Assembly: GCA_913060695.1 (NCBI GenBank)
Contig: CAJXUA010000007.1
Location: forward strand, 1-64,000
DNA from: an uncultured Gammaproteobacteria bacterium
GTDB lineage: Bacteria; Pseudomonadota; Gammaproteobacteria; Pseudomonadales; Pseudohongiellaceae
Reading direction: 5' to 3'
DNA: 64,000 nucleotides
Shown here: in pieces, positions 16,418 to 26,816 of the stretch
How positions within the stretch are numbered: position 1 is the stretch's first letter
Layout: every line of letters begins with the position of its first letter
Notes under the pieces: model-generated
Databases searched by the model: none
Seen by the model: only the letters and a program-made list of their open reading frames with translations
Told to the model about the DNA's origin: nothing
Program-made: the position numbers and the translations under genes

Positions 16418-17825
16418 CGTGAGCCGTGCACCCCGTTCCAGCCTCTTCTTGGCCGTGCTCGCCCTAAGCCCTGTTGGCTTTGTGCACGCACAAGACATCC
16501 CCGACAACATCGATGGCTTCGATTTCGATAGCATCAATTTTGGGGATGACCTATTCGCGCAGCCCCAGAGCAATACGCCCGCATGGCTCGAACCCTTTAC
16601 CTTCAAACTCAGTCAGCAGCTCTTCGCACAGGTCAATGAGCACTCTATATCGCGCGTCGACGGCAGCAGCGACCGAAAGAACGCGGCTATCGAGAATAGT
16701 CGCTTTAGTCTATTAGCCCGTTATCAGAACCCGTTCGCGGCTGGCTGGCTGCTGCAGGCGAGCGCGCAGGCAAAAGTGTATTGGCCGGGCGATTACGAGT
16801 ACCGCGCTAACGATGATCGTATCGATACCGAATTTCGCCTGAACGAGTTATTTGTGCAACGCAGCACGGGTGAGAACAGTGTGAAGCTGGGCGCCCAGAC
16901 AGTGGTGTGGGGCGAGAACATCGGCAACTCCGTACTCGATGTCATCAACACCAGCGAGTTTCGTGACCTCACCATCATCGACATCGAGGATGCCCGGCTC
17001 AATCAATGGCTACTTGTGTGGGACCGCTATATCGGCAACCACCAGATATCCTCCTTCGTAAACCTCTACCCCGAATTCAATCCGCCGCCAGTGCGGGGCA
17101 GTCCGTTCTTCTTCGAATCCGCATTCAACCTCACGGATTATCGGCGCGATAAAGCCTTGTTTGAGATTGGCTCGCAGATGCGTTGGAGTCTAGCGGGCAG
17201 CGATATCTCCATCATGGGCGCGTACCTATATGAGAATCAGCTCTCCTATTCGGCCCCCGCCTCAGGTGTCGGCGATGCACAGTCCACGGCGAATGACTAT
17301 CTATTGCTAGGTGCCTCAGCCAACCGCGCGATCGGCAAGCTACTACTGAATTTCGATATCGCTTACAGCCACGACATCTTGGTCAACGTCCTAGTCACGC
17401 CAACAAATCCTGCTGACGCGCCCTATCTTGCGACGGAGACGATGAACAAATTAGGCGCAACACTAGGCTTCGAATATGCCATCGACAACGATCAGAGCAT
17501 CATGTTCGGCGTTGCCGCAGAGGGAAAACTAGCGCCGGATGCACAGCTTGCTAGCAATGCCGCGCTATTGGAGGACGAGGTCACTGGCAATGCGTTGCTG
17601 CGATATTCAAACAATATGCGTAACGGGGATTTGCAGCTGGCGGTGACACTGCAGAGCGCCCTAGATGCTGGTTCCGTGCTGGGCAGCGTGTCGCTTAACT
17701 ACACGCTCAGCAATAATCTCGCGGTGATGGGTCAGGTCATAGCCACCAGCGCGAAGAAAGATTCCGCGCTAGCGGCACTAGATGAAGACCTGCGCATGGG
17801 CATGACCCTGTCTTGGACCTTCTAG
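16410..17825 (+). CDS. Outer-membrane beta-barrel protein (DUF1302-like)
   Basis: A 471-residue predicted outer-membrane protein: signal peptide ending VHAQ, then alternating strands with RLNELFVQRSTGENSVKLGAQTVVWGE and an aromatic C-terminal residue (LSWTF). This pattern resembles DUF1302 or alginate-export-like barrels that often accompany MMPL/LolA-like genes. The start may be TTG 16410 (GGGAG four bases upstream) or GTG 16419. Overlap with the preceding gene implies coupling. It probably forms the outer-membrane part of the RND system. Confidence 0.7.
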   Translation: MTDVSRAPRSSLFLAVLALSPVGFVHAQDIPDNIDGFDFDSINFGDDLFAQPQSNTPAWLEPFTFKLSQQLFAQVNEHSISRVDGSSDRKNAAIENSRFSLLARYQNPFAAGWLLQASAQAKVYWPGDYEYRANDDRIDTEFRLNELFVQRSTGENSVKLGAQTVVWGENIGNSVLDVINTSEFRDLTIIDIEDARLNQWLLVWDRYIGNHQISSFVNLYPEFNPPPVRGSPFFFESAFNLTDYRRDKALFEIGSQMRWSLAGSDISIMGAYLYENQLSYSAPASGVGDAQSTANDYLLLGASANRAIGKLLLNFDIAYSHDILVNVLVTPTNPADAPYLATETMNKLGATLGFEYAIDNDQSIMFGVAAEGKLAPDAQLASNAALLEDEVTGNALLRYSNNMRNGDLQLAVTLQSALDAGSVLGSVSLNYTLSNNLAVMGQVIATSAKKDSALAALDEDLRMGMTLSWTF

Positions 17826-17828
17826 ATT

Positions 17829-19073
17829 TTAGTAACGATTCGGGCCATCGAACACGTCTTTATCAAACTCCTTCTCCCAGTTTGCCACCACTGTAGCCAC
17901 CGATAGATCGCCTGCTACGTTTACTGCGGTGCGCGCCATGTCCAGCGGCCTATCGAAGGGAATGATAAAACCAACAACTACCGCGATCTGCTCGGGACTC
18001 ATACCAATAGCACCCATCACTGCCGCCATTAGAAAAACCGACGCGCCAGGCACCGCCGCTGTCCCGATGGACACCAAAGTAGTGGCTCCCATGACGATGA
18101 GATAGTCGGCAAAGGCGAGATCGATGCCGAAGGCCTGTGCGGCGAATACCGAAACGATGCCCACATACAGCGCAGTGCCATCCATATTGATCGTGGCGCC
18201 CAGGGGCAGCACAGTGGTCGCTACCACAGGTTGAATGCCGAGGTTACGCTCGGCCACTGACATGCTCACAGGGAGCGTAGCGGAGCTTGAGGAGGTCGAG
18301 AAGGCCACCAGCATCGCATCGCTGGCGCCTTTGAAGAACTTATAGGGCCGCAACTTGAGCACGAAGCGCATGATGCCGCCATGAACCAGGAACACATGCA
18401 AGAAACAGCCTAGGAACACCGCAGCGGCTAGGCGCACAACATCGAGCAGCGCGAGCACGCCCTGGGTACCAGAGACCCATGCGATGAGAGCGAACACACC
18501 AAAAGGCGCAACTTCCATCACCCACCCGGTGATCTTCAACATGATCTCCGAGGCGGCGTTCACGAGATCCGTGATCGGCTTGGCCTTCTCACCAATAATG
18601 AGTCCCGCTATTCCCACGAGCAGTGCGAAGAAGATGATCGCGAGGATATTGCCTTCCGCCAAAGCGGCTATTGGGTTACTAGGCACTATGCTCATCAGCC
18701 GCGCAGATAAGGGAATCGCCTCCTGCACCACCCCCGGAACAGTCGCGGAGAGATCGACACCCGCACCGGGTTGCAGAATAACGGCCAAAACTAGGCCGAT
18801 AGTAATCGCGAAGAGCGTAGTCAACATGTACAGACCGAGCGTCATCACGCCCAGAGAGCCGAGTTTCTTGGGATCTCCCATCGCAATTACACCGGAAACG
18901 AGCGTGAAGAAGACCAACGGGACCACGACCATGCTGATCAAACGCACAAAGAGATCCCCGATCCATTTGATCGAGACCGCACCCTCGCCCCACAGACTAC
19001 CTACGATGACACCCAGCACCAGGGCCAATACAATTCGTTTCCATAGGGCAATCTTGAACCAGGCGCGCAACAT
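17829..19073 (-). CDS. Dicarboxylate/amino acid:cation symporter (DAACS family)
   Basis: A 414-residue inner-membrane protein with the DAACS hallmarks: the serine-rich hairpin FSTSSSSATLPVS, the cation-site NMDGTALYVG, and a conserved C-terminal IIPFDRPLDMARTAVNVAGD. Family members take up glutamate, aspartate or C4-dicarboxylates with Na+ or H+. It is transcribed alone and converges with the DUF1302-like gene with a 3-bp gap. Confidence 0.9.
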   Translation of the reverse strand: MLRAWFKIALWKRIVLALVLGVIVGSLWGEGAVSIKWIGDLFVRLISMVVVPLVFFTLVSGVIAMGDPKKLGSLGVMTLGLYMLTTLFAITIGLVLAVILQPGAGVDLSATVPGVVQEAIPLSARLMSIVPSNPIAALAEGNILAIIFFALLVGIAGLIIGEKAKPITDLVNAASEIMLKITGWVMEVAPFGVFALIAWVSGTQGVLALLDVVRLAAAVFLGCFLHVFLVHGGIMRFVLKLRPYKFFKGASDAMLVAFSTSSSSATLPVSMSVAERNLGIQPVVATTVLPLGATINMDGTALYVGIVSVFAAQAFGIDLAFADYLIVMGATTLVSIGTAAVPGASVFLMAAVMGAIGMSPEQIAVVVGFIIPFDRPLDMARTAVNVAGDLSVATVVANWEKEFDKDVFDGPNRY

Positions 19074-19255
19074 ATAAGTCTCCGAGGAATAGTGTCTTAA
19101 AGCTCGTAACGTATTGGAATTATTGGCTACTGAGCGTATAGAAAAACCCCCTTCAGTGCCATTACTTTTCTATGCCCGGATAAGGGATAAACCTTTTGGA
19201 ATATGCGACAATGCGCGCCCGAAGGACTTTCGTAAATCCCAATACAGGCACAAGC

Positions 19256-20011
19256 ATGGCAGAGTTAGAGCCAGCATGGATAGAAGGGGTAGTGGTGGCC
19301 AATAGGCACCTCACCCAGAATTTATTCTCGCTGCAAATAAAGGCCGACTTGGCTCCTTTCGAGGCAGGTCAATATACTTCCATTGGTGTCAATGTGGACG
19401 GCGAGCGCGTAGCGCAGCCCTACTCCATCCTGAGTGCCCCCCATGAACAACCATTGGAGTTCTTCTTCTACACCCAGCTCGACGGGCAGCTATCCGCACG
19501 CCTCTCACGCCTGCAAACGGGTGACTCTGTGTGGGTTCAACAGCTCGCCGAGGGCAGCTTCACCCTCAAACAAGTACCTGCTGGAGACGACCTGTGGCTT
19601 CTGGCTACCGGTACCGGCGTGGCTCCCTTCCTCTCCATCATCAAGTCTGGGCAGGTTTGGGACAAGTTCAAGAATGTAATATTGGTGTATGCCGTGCGGC
19701 AATGGTGTGATATTGCCTATAGTGAGCTGATCGAGGACACCAAGGCAAAATATGGTGATCGTTTCACCTTCGTCCCCTTTGTCAGCCGCGAGAAGGTAGA
19801 GGGCAGCATCCATGGCCATATCCCGGCTAGCATCAGCAATGGCACCATAGAGCGTGTTGCAGGTAGAGAGCTATCGCTACAACACTCGCAGTTCATGTTG
19901 TGCGGCAATCCGGGCATGGTGCAGGATGCATTGAAAGCTTTGGAACAAAAAGGCTTCGAGCGCAGCGTCGATGGCCTGTCGGGACAAATCACCCTCGAGG
20001 CCTACTGGTAA
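19256..20011 (+). CDS. fpr: Ferredoxin--NADP(+) reductase
   Basis: The 251-residue form starting at MAELEP fits the usual length of bacterial Fpr. It has the FAD-binding RVAQPYSILSAP (RxYS motif), the NADP-binding LATGTGVAPFLSII, the CGNPGMV motif, and the typical short C terminus ending in aromatic W (EAYW). It transfers electrons between NADPH and ferredoxin or flavodoxin. The ORF-track start adds 20 residues unlike the family. A perfect terminator follows. Confidence 0.92.
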   Translation: MAELEPAWIEGVVVANRHLTQNLFSLQIKADLAPFEAGQYTSIGVNVDGERVAQPYSILSAPHEQPLEFFFYTQLDGQLSARLSRLQTGDSVWVQQLAEGSFTLKQVPAGDDLWLLATGTGVAPFLSIIKSGQVWDKFKNVILVYAVRQWCDIAYSELIEDTKAKYGDRFTFVPFVSREKVEGSIHGHIPASISNGTIERVAGRELSLQHSQFMLCGNPGMVQDALKALEQKGFERSVDGLSGQITLEAYW

Positions 20012-20030
20012 AAGAATTATCGCCGAACGA

Positions 20031-20061
20031 AAAAGAGGCTCCCTAGGGAGCCTCTTTTTTT
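20031..20061. terminator. Bidirectional Rho-independent terminator
   Basis: A perfect 28-nt palindrome, AAAAGAGGCTCCCT/AGGGAGCCTCTTTT, is followed by a run of T on the plus strand and preceded by A on the other side. It lies between fpr and the convergent receptor gene, so it can serve both. Confidence 0.92.
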
Positions 20062-20121
20062 GTTGCTGCCCTGATCTACGTCATGATGACCGCAGATCAG
20101 GAGACATGACCAACGACTGTT

Positions 20122-23094
20122 TTAGAAGTCGTAAGTCATACGAGCGTAGAGCGAGCGACCCATCGGATCCTGCTGCTCTCCAAACACCCCGGCAAAGTTG
20201 GGGGTGCGTTGAGCTTGACGATCGAACAGGTTACGCGAACCAACACTCAATCCCATTTCACCACCGTACAGACTGATACCACGGTAGGTGTACGCTAGGT
20301 CAAAGTCGGTCCATGCACGGATCTCGCCGCCAATGATGCTAGGGTTAGGATTGGTGTTAGCAAACCGCAGAATCACTGAAGTGTAATCCGTGCCATCGTA
20401 GTCGGTGGCACCCACGTAGTGAAGCGTACCGCTTACAGAGTGACTACCTAAGTTCCAGCCCAAGCGCAGGTTGGCCTTCACTTTTGGCACAGAGGGCGCT
20501 GTACCGGTTTGCAGGTTGGTAGATCCAACGGCTTCTTGAAATGCGCCACCTACTTTGTCCTGGTACAAGAACGAGTCCATGACTGTTGCCTGCAGATTGA
20601 CGCGGAAGTCACCCCAATCACTCAGGCTTAGGCCGTAGTTGGCCTGAATATCATAGGCAGTCACCTTCACGCTCTGCGCGTTAATGTTGCCCGGTGTATA
20701 GACCGCCAGAATGTTTGAGGGATCACTTGCATCGCGAATGATCTCGGGGTTGCTCAGACCGCTGGCTAACCAAGCATTCAGTTGCGCAATCGAAGGCCGG
20801 TTGGCCGCGCTAGTACCAGCGCCCGTGAAACCTGACCACGCTTGGAAAGCCGCGTAATCCTCGTTCATAACCGTCTGCCCAGAAATGCCGACGATACGAT
20901 TTTCGAAATCGGTCTGATTCCAAGTCACGGACACGCTGAGCTCGCCCAAATTCAAATCGAAGCCTAGTTGTTTAGATGTTGAATGCTCGTTCTCTAGATT
21001 TGGGTTGCCACCTGAACAAGCGGTGGTGAACGCAGAGTAAGGAGAGAAGCGGTCAGTCACTGTGGACAGGCCGCAGCTGACTGGATCGAGCGTTTGGGTC
21101 AAAGTTGGCGCAATGAACGCGTCACCGGTTGTGGCCCTTAGCGTTAGCCAGTCGGTAGCGGCCCAAGTGAGCCCGAATTTCGGATCAGTCGAACTTGCAC
21201 CGGTACTGAAGGACTCATTGCGCACTGCTAGGCTAAGTTCGACAGTAGGGAGTACGGGGACAGACATCTCCATGAAGTAGGCGTCAATGGCGCGGCTACC
21301 AGAGGTAACTTTTTCAGGGAACGGGCTGCCGACCCAGGCAGCCCCACGAATGGCAATCTCCGAAGGCGTGTTGAGGTACGAGTCCTCACGACGCTGATAT
21401 CCCACGGCTGCGCCGATGGGGCCGCCGGGCAGTTCGAAGCCGCCCAAGCCCACCTCGCCGTTGAGCACAACGTCGATCGTCTTCAAATCAGCAAAATTGG
21501 ACTGCCTGCTACGCCCCGCAACCGCTTCCATCACTGCGACGGTGTTATTGGTCGACTGGTCTACCACGAAGAAAGGGTTATAACAGGCCTCGCGCTCGTT
21601 CACGATGTCGCAGTTGAGGCCTTGTTTCATGGCTTCAATGTCGAATTCCTGGTTCTGCATATAACGTAAATTTGATTCGCTCATGGTATAGGCTGCCATG
21701 CCTTCCCATCCTTCTACGAACGGTACCGCGAAGTCCGCTTGCAATAGCAGACGGCTGCTTCTGTCAACACTGCCGGAAAGGTTATCCATATCCGCCGAGT
21801 GGCCACCGGTTCGAGTGTGGGTCTTGTTGATTGGACGCAGGTTGCTAGCGACTACATCTTCGTGCAGAAGCACGCCGTTGGGCGTGACGCCGGAGACGAT
21901 GTAATCCATCAGGCCGTCTTTGTTGATATCCACTGTGCCGCGGTCTGGCAAGCCATCGCCATTGGCGTCGACACCGTACAACTGCTGACCCGCAGAGTTC
22001 TTAGCTAGGAATGGGTTTCCTGGCAATTCACCGCGAACAGCGCTCAGTTCGCCGACGCGTCCGGCACCAGGATTCGAGGTAGAGGTGTAGGACTGCTGGT
22101 AAAGTTTGGTCTGGAACGCCTGCGCGCGCAGGGTTAGATCTTCGCTAACCTCCCAAGTGGCGTTAGCGAACACAGAATTAGTATCCGTTGGTTCACGGTA
22201 GCTGCGGGTATCACCGTAGTCGAAGTAACAGGTGGTGCCAACCAGCATGCCGTAGGGGTTGTTTGCTACATCCTTCTGGTAGGACTGGCGCTCGGAGGCA
22301 GGGGCACAGTTTGGATCCGGCGCCCTTGCGCTAGCACCTGTGTAGTTACCTGAAGCGTCACGCTTGGGTGCTATCCAGTTACCGGGTGCCGCAGAGGAGT
22401 AGTTCAAGCCAGCTTGAGCCAAGTAAGGACGCTCGTCCCAAGCGAGGCGGCTGTTAGTCTTGAACTGGCCGGCGACTACTAGATTGACATCGCCGATATC
22501 TTTGCCCCACAGCATCTGTACAGACTCTTCGTCGTAGTCGCCACGGGAATCCTGCTCGCCGTAAACTTCCATTTTCAAGCCGTCAAAGGAAGTGTAGGGA
22601 ATGAAGTTGACCACACCTGCCACAGCTTCGTTACCGTACAGAGCAGCGGCTCCGTCAGCCACGATGTCGATGCGCTGGATGGCGATTGTGGGCAACATAG
22701 TGTTGACGTTACTGTCAGCGATACGCTTGCCGTCCAGCAGGGTCAGAGTGGAGCGTGGGCCGAGTCCGCGCAGGTCGATACTGGTGCTTCGAGAGCTCGT
22801 GCCCTGAATTGTGTTCGTGATAGAGGACGAAGGGCCGCCCACGAACGACATGTTTTGGATGACCTCACCGAGGTTCATGGTGCCTTCATCTTTCAGATCG
22901 TCGGCGCTCAGCTGAGTAATCTGAGAGGCCTGAGTAAAGCCTTCACTGCGGCGAATATAAGAGCCGGTAACAACTACTTCTTCGACATCCGGATTCGTGG
23001 ATTGCTGAGCATAACCTTGAGAGGACAGCGAGATTAATGAGAGGGATACCGCGGTGTATATCAGACTACGTTTGTGGGGAACATTGAATCGCAT
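20122..23094 (-). CDS. TonB-dependent outer-membrane receptor, large, copy 1
   Basis: A 990-residue receptor. Its signal peptide ends in GYAQ and is followed by the TonB box EEVVVTGSYIRRSE. The plug domain shows TSIDLRGLGPRSTLTLLDGKRI and IDIVADGAAALYGNEAVAGVVNF. A long 22-strand-type barrel ends in MTYDF. Such receptors import large or scarce substrates using TonB energy. It is paralogous to the receptor encoded next on the same strand. AGGAG precedes the ATG. No neighbouring regulator or degradative enzymes reveal the substrate. Confidence 0.92.
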   Translation of the reverse strand: MRFNVPHKRSLIYTAVSLSLISLSSQGYAQQSTNPDVEEVVVTGSYIRRSEGFTQASQITQLSADDLKDEGTMNLGEVIQNMSFVGGPSSSITNTIQGTSSRSTSIDLRGLGPRSTLTLLDGKRIADSNVNTMLPTIAIQRIDIVADGAAALYGNEAVAGVVNFIPYTSFDGLKMEVYGEQDSRGDYDEESVQMLWGKDIGDVNLVVAGQFKTNSRLAWDERPYLAQAGLNYSSAAPGNWIAPKRDASGNYTGASARAPDPNCAPASERQSYQKDVANNPYGMLVGTTCYFDYGDTRSYREPTDTNSVFANATWEVSEDLTLRAQAFQTKLYQQSYTSTSNPGAGRVGELSAVRGELPGNPFLAKNSAGQQLYGVDANGDGLPDRGTVDINKDGLMDYIVSGVTPNGVLLHEDVVASNLRPINKTHTRTGGHSADMDNLSGSVDRSSRLLLQADFAVPFVEGWEGMAAYTMSESNLRYMQNQEFDIEAMKQGLNCDIVNEREACYNPFFVVDQSTNNTVAVMEAVAGRSRQSNFADLKTIDVVLNGEVGLGGFELPGGPIGAAVGYQRREDSYLNTPSEIAIRGAAWVGSPFPEKVTSGSRAIDAYFMEMSVPVLPTVELSLAVRNESFSTGASSTDPKFGLTWAATDWLTLRATTGDAFIAPTLTQTLDPVSCGLSTVTDRFSPYSAFTTACSGGNPNLENEHSTSKQLGFDLNLGELSVSVTWNQTDFENRIVGISGQTVMNEDYAAFQAWSGFTGAGTSAANRPSIAQLNAWLASGLSNPEIIRDASDPSNILAVYTPGNINAQSVKVTAYDIQANYGLSLSDWGDFRVNLQATVMDSFLYQDKVGGAFQEAVGSTNLQTGTAPSVPKVKANLRLGWNLGSHSVSGTLHYVGATDYDGTDYTSVILRFANTNPNPSIIGGEIRAWTDFDLAYTYRGISLYGGEMGLSVGSRNLFDRQAQRTPNFAGVFGEQQDPMGRSLYARMTYDF

Positions 23095-23912
23095 AATACA
23101 CTCCTAGAATTGTTTTTTTTATTTGAAGCTTACCGAGACAACACATAGGGAGTGACTAGAACTGCGCAATCGACATTGCATCGACAACACCAGCTCCCGA
23201 ACCACAGCCTATTTAGAACGATCGGATATTGTCTTAGAAGAAACGAAATTTCAACAGTTTGTAACTATAATTCTAGAATTTGTAACAAGTCTAAATCTCG
23301 TCAAAAGAATGGGTTAGCGGGTAATTGTTTTGATATAGAAAGATTAAATCTGCAGCCATTTCCGAACAATAAACCCGAAGGAAACCAGACCCAGAATCTA
23401 GGCAGGCGCCTCCCAAAAACCGTGACTTCACGCCCTCACTCAAAGCTCTAACACCCCCTAACACCTCAGCTAGGCTTGCTTTTCATAAGACCAACCCTCT
23501 CACACTTACCCACTACCAAGGGTAGATCAAGATTGAAAACACAGGAATAATGGCTTTTAATTTTTAACCTAAGCAGTGAAAGAACACACAGAATTGCGAG
23601 GACCTAATGGACGTGCGAAGTTTGGCGGCAAAGATCTGAAGGACGGCATGACTAAATCTCACGACCAAGATATAAATACCACTATAGAGTTGCAGAGACT
23701 CCCTTAATCCTAGTCAATCGTCACAGGAAATACTTAGATATCAAGTTATCTTTCATTGTATCTTCCAAGAAATTTATTTTCTCAATTTCCCTGACTAGAA
23801 AAGAATAGAGATAGCAGTTCGATTTTCTGTGACAAAAACCGAGCCACCGTAATGACTCGGTTCTTATCTAAAAATCCCCAGCACCCCAAGCTGAGAATAG
23901 GGTTCTATTTCC
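23095..23912. other. Gene-free 818-bp region between the two receptors
   Basis: No coding region is convincing here; the ORF at 23152-23451 has no recognisable features. The 200 bp next to the downstream receptor start are AT-rich and contain repeated TTTGTAAC strings (about 23257 and 23280). A comparable TTGTAAC (read on the minus strand) lies upstream of the other receptor near 27045. This is consistent with promoter and leader DNA. The far end holds the terminator of the other receptor. Confidence 0.5.
23832..23862 (-). terminator. Terminator of the upstream receptor gene
   Basis: On the minus strand AACCGAG pairs with CTCGGTT around a 12-nt loop and is followed by TTTTTG. It sits 50 bp after the stop codon of the 23913-26816 receptor. 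Confidence 0.7.
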
Positions 23913-26816
23913 CTAGAAGCTAGGCGTCCAATCTAAAGACACCCAATACTGACGCCCCCAAGGCGTTGACAAGCGCGTCTCCGCGCCTCCAATGATACCC
24001 AGTCGCTGCGGGCGTTTGTCGAACAAGTTGCTGATTCCTGCACTAACTGTGATCTCACTGTCGAAGTACTGAGTGAATACATGGGCATAGCGCGCATCCA
24101 CGATGTACTCTCCATGAATCGTACTAGGAGGGTTCAGCGCGTTATTGCCATCTGCCCAGAAGAAGTCCACCACCTGATCATCGAACTCGATATCGTTCCA
24201 ATAGTTGGCAGAGATCGATGCACTCTGATTGCCACGGAACCAGTTCATCCTCATGTTGAGCTTAGTCGAGGGAATCGGCGGCACTATGCCCGTCCTGCCA
24301 TTTTGCTTACCAAGCGCCTCGGTACGCACCTCATCCAGGCCCATGTAGTCATAGGTCAAGTAGTAGGTCGTCTGCACAGTGGTGTTGAACGTCCCCCAAT
24401 CTTGAGTATCGAATCGGTATTCCGCCTTCAAGTCGATGAGATCGATCCACACAGAACTGATGTTGGCAGATTGCACGAACAACCTAGACACCGACCCATT
24501 TGGATAGCGCTGGATAGGGTAGCCCGCAATCGCGGCCTTACTTGCTAGCCATGCATCGGCACGAGCACGAGTAGCGGAGCCGGGAGTGGGGTCGTAACTG
24601 GCCCTCGCGGTGCCAGTCTCTTTCAGGAAATTTGTGAACTGAAAGCCGACAGTGTCCTGCTGGCTCAGGCTTCTGATCCTATCGACGTACTCGATCTCCT
24701 GATAGTCCATGGACACGTGCAAACCGTCCAGCGCACCCGAAGGCTCCCATGTGATGCCAAGGTTCTGGATTGTAGAAGTTTCCGGTTGCAGGTTAGGATT
24801 GCCGGAGCTACACCAGATACCTCCAATCAAAGGCGTATTGGTGAACTCGTCTATGCCGCTGAACATGTCGGCGCAGGTGTCATCGGCTACGAAAGGGCGT
24901 GCCTGATAAGGTGAAGGAGCCAAGAAGCTCTCTCCCCACGAAGCTCTCACTGCCAAGCTTGGCAGTGCTTCCCAACGCAAGGATACTTTTGGCGTGGTTG
25001 CCTTTAGTCCGAAATCCTTGAACTCCTCGTGCCGCACGGCTAACTGTGCGGCCAAGCTCTCCAGAATTGGGATTTCTAACTCCGCAAACACGGAGCGGGT
25101 CTCGGAGACATAGACGGCATCATCCTGCCGCGCGCCGAGGATCTGGCTATTGGCATAGTCTTCGCCGAGGCGGTCGAATGGGTCCTCGAAGTCATACGTG
25201 CTGAGGTCCCGCCACTGGTAACCGATGGCCATCGCCATGGCGCCCGCGGGCAAGTCATAGAGCTCACCCGTTATTACGGTCTCAAACACATCCAACTCTT
25301 CTCTCGAGTTCAACCCATTAGGATTGGACAACATTAGCCAATCGACCAATTGCTGAGAATTGCTAGTCACCCCTTCGACATAATTGGCAGACCTGGGGGA
25401 CGAAGACCCGAAGGGATTGAACCACTCATTGCCATTGGGGCCACCCAGGCCAGACATGGCCAGTTGCAGACGACTAGAGCTAATCACATTCTGATCGGTC
25501 GTCGCCTTCGAATCCTGACGGGCAAAATAGGAATAACCAGTCCACGAGCCCGCAAGATCATACTCGGCATTGAGTTTAAAGCGATTCAATGAAAAGTCCG
25601 AATCCACTTTCTTGGAGGTGTCGGAATAGAACGAGGTAGGAAGTGTGGCGCCGGTATGCCCGAAGACCCGCCAACTCCACGGAGTAAGATCCACGCCCCA
25701 AGGGTTGGCCGGATGATTGGCAGGGATCTTCATGACCGCGCGGTCATTGCCACCGTTAGGAGAGGAACCAGTTGTACGCTCATTGTTGTAGCGATAATGA
25801 TTGTTCAGAGTGGCATTCAGGCGCAGCCAGTCTGTCGCCTCGTAACTCACACTACTATAGAGATTATAGTCCACCTCATGCCGAGAATAGGCATGCTGCT
25901 GACTGTACTCATAGGTACAGGCCGACCCTCTGTAAATAGTCCCAGATGGATCGGGCATCGAACCGGTGCCGTGAGAGGGTGAGCCTTCATTGAAAGTGCC
26001 ACAGTTCGGGTCGAGCAGTGTTGGCCCAACACTTGTGCCACCATGAGGGGCGAGTATGTTGACGCCCGCATCAGCGCCCTGCAGTTCGCGGAACACGCCG
26101 ATAGGGCCAGAATTGGACGCATTGTTTGAGTGTTCCCATTCACGGGGACGCTCATACATCATCAGTGGCGTTCTCTTCTTTGCCTCAAAGGCACCAACAT
26201 AATCGATGCCGTTATTGAACGACTTGCCCCATAAGAAAGAGCCGGTCATATCTTCCATCGCGCCGTCTTCTGTGCGCTGGTAATAAGTGCGTGCACGAAA
26301 GCCTTCAAATTCCTTTATTGGGATAATATTGACCACCCCGGCTACCGCATCGGAACCATATAATGCGGAACCGCCGTCCAGCACCAATTCCATTCTGGCG
26401 ATGGCGATCTCCGGCAGAGACGCAGACAGCACGGGGCTCAGAGTCCGCGCACCGTCGATCAGTGTCAGCGTGGAGTTCTCCCCCAAACCGCGCAGATTAA
26501 AGCTACTGTTACCATTCTGCGTTCCGTCTGCGGAACCAAGAACGATGTTCACCACATTGGTATTCTGGGTATAGCTTAGGTCACGAATATAGGCTCCCAT
26601 ACTTGGTGCGCCGGACTCGAACAGATCTTCTGCAGTCACCGTATCAACAGGGGAGTTTTGCGCGAAAGCGCTATTGCGAATATACGAGCCTGTGACGACA
26701 ACCTCCTCTACTTCGGGAGAGTCTTGGGCAAGAACTAAGACAGGAATCGAACATGATATTGCGAGGCAGGATTGGATCGTGAGGCGCAGTTTCCCGCGCC
26801 GAGTAAAGTTCAGCAT
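23913..26816 (-). CDS. TonB-dependent outer-membrane receptor, large, copy 2
   Basis: A 967-residue receptor paralogous to the 20122-23094 product. Signal peptide ending LAQ, TonB box EEVVVTGSYIRNS, plug with SSFNLRGLGENSTLTLIDGARTL and MELVLDGGSALYGSDAVAGVVN, and a long barrel ending in WTPSF. GGAGATAG precedes the start. The shared TGSYIR and RGLG regions indicate an old duplication, while the barrels have diverged, which suggests different ligands. Confidence 0.92.
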   Translation of the reverse strand: MLNFTRRGKLRLTIQSCLAISCSIPVLVLAQDSPEVEEVVVTGSYIRNSAFAQNSPVDTVTAEDLFESGAPSMGAYIRDLSYTQNTNVVNIVLGSADGTQNGNSSFNLRGLGENSTLTLIDGARTLSPVLSASLPEIAIARMELVLDGGSALYGSDAVAGVVNIIPIKEFEGFRARTYYQRTEDGAMEDMTGSFLWGKSFNNGIDYVGAFEAKKRTPLMMYERPREWEHSNNASNSGPIGVFRELQGADAGVNILAPHGGTSVGPTLLDPNCGTFNEGSPSHGTGSMPDPSGTIYRGSACTYEYSQQHAYSRHEVDYNLYSSVSYEATDWLRLNATLNNHYRYNNERTTGSSPNGGNDRAVMKIPANHPANPWGVDLTPWSWRVFGHTGATLPTSFYSDTSKKVDSDFSLNRFKLNAEYDLAGSWTGYSYFARQDSKATTDQNVISSSRLQLAMSGLGGPNGNEWFNPFGSSSPRSANYVEGVTSNSQQLVDWLMLSNPNGLNSREELDVFETVITGELYDLPAGAMAMAIGYQWRDLSTYDFEDPFDRLGEDYANSQILGARQDDAVYVSETRSVFAELEIPILESLAAQLAVRHEEFKDFGLKATTPKVSLRWEALPSLAVRASWGESFLAPSPYQARPFVADDTCADMFSGIDEFTNTPLIGGIWCSSGNPNLQPETSTIQNLGITWEPSGALDGLHVSMDYQEIEYVDRIRSLSQQDTVGFQFTNFLKETGTARASYDPTPGSATRARADAWLASKAAIAGYPIQRYPNGSVSRLFVQSANISSVWIDLIDLKAEYRFDTQDWGTFNTTVQTTYYLTYDYMGLDEVRTEALGKQNGRTGIVPPIPSTKLNMRMNWFRGNQSASISANYWNDIEFDDQVVDFFWADGNNALNPPSTIHGEYIVDARYAHVFTQYFDSEITVSAGISNLFDKRPQRLGIIGGAETRLSTPWGRQYWVSLDWTPSF

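Noticed and set aside
23152-23451. 99-aa ORF in the inter-receptor region
   Set aside because: It has atypical composition, no ribosome site, and lies in AT-rich leader DNA.
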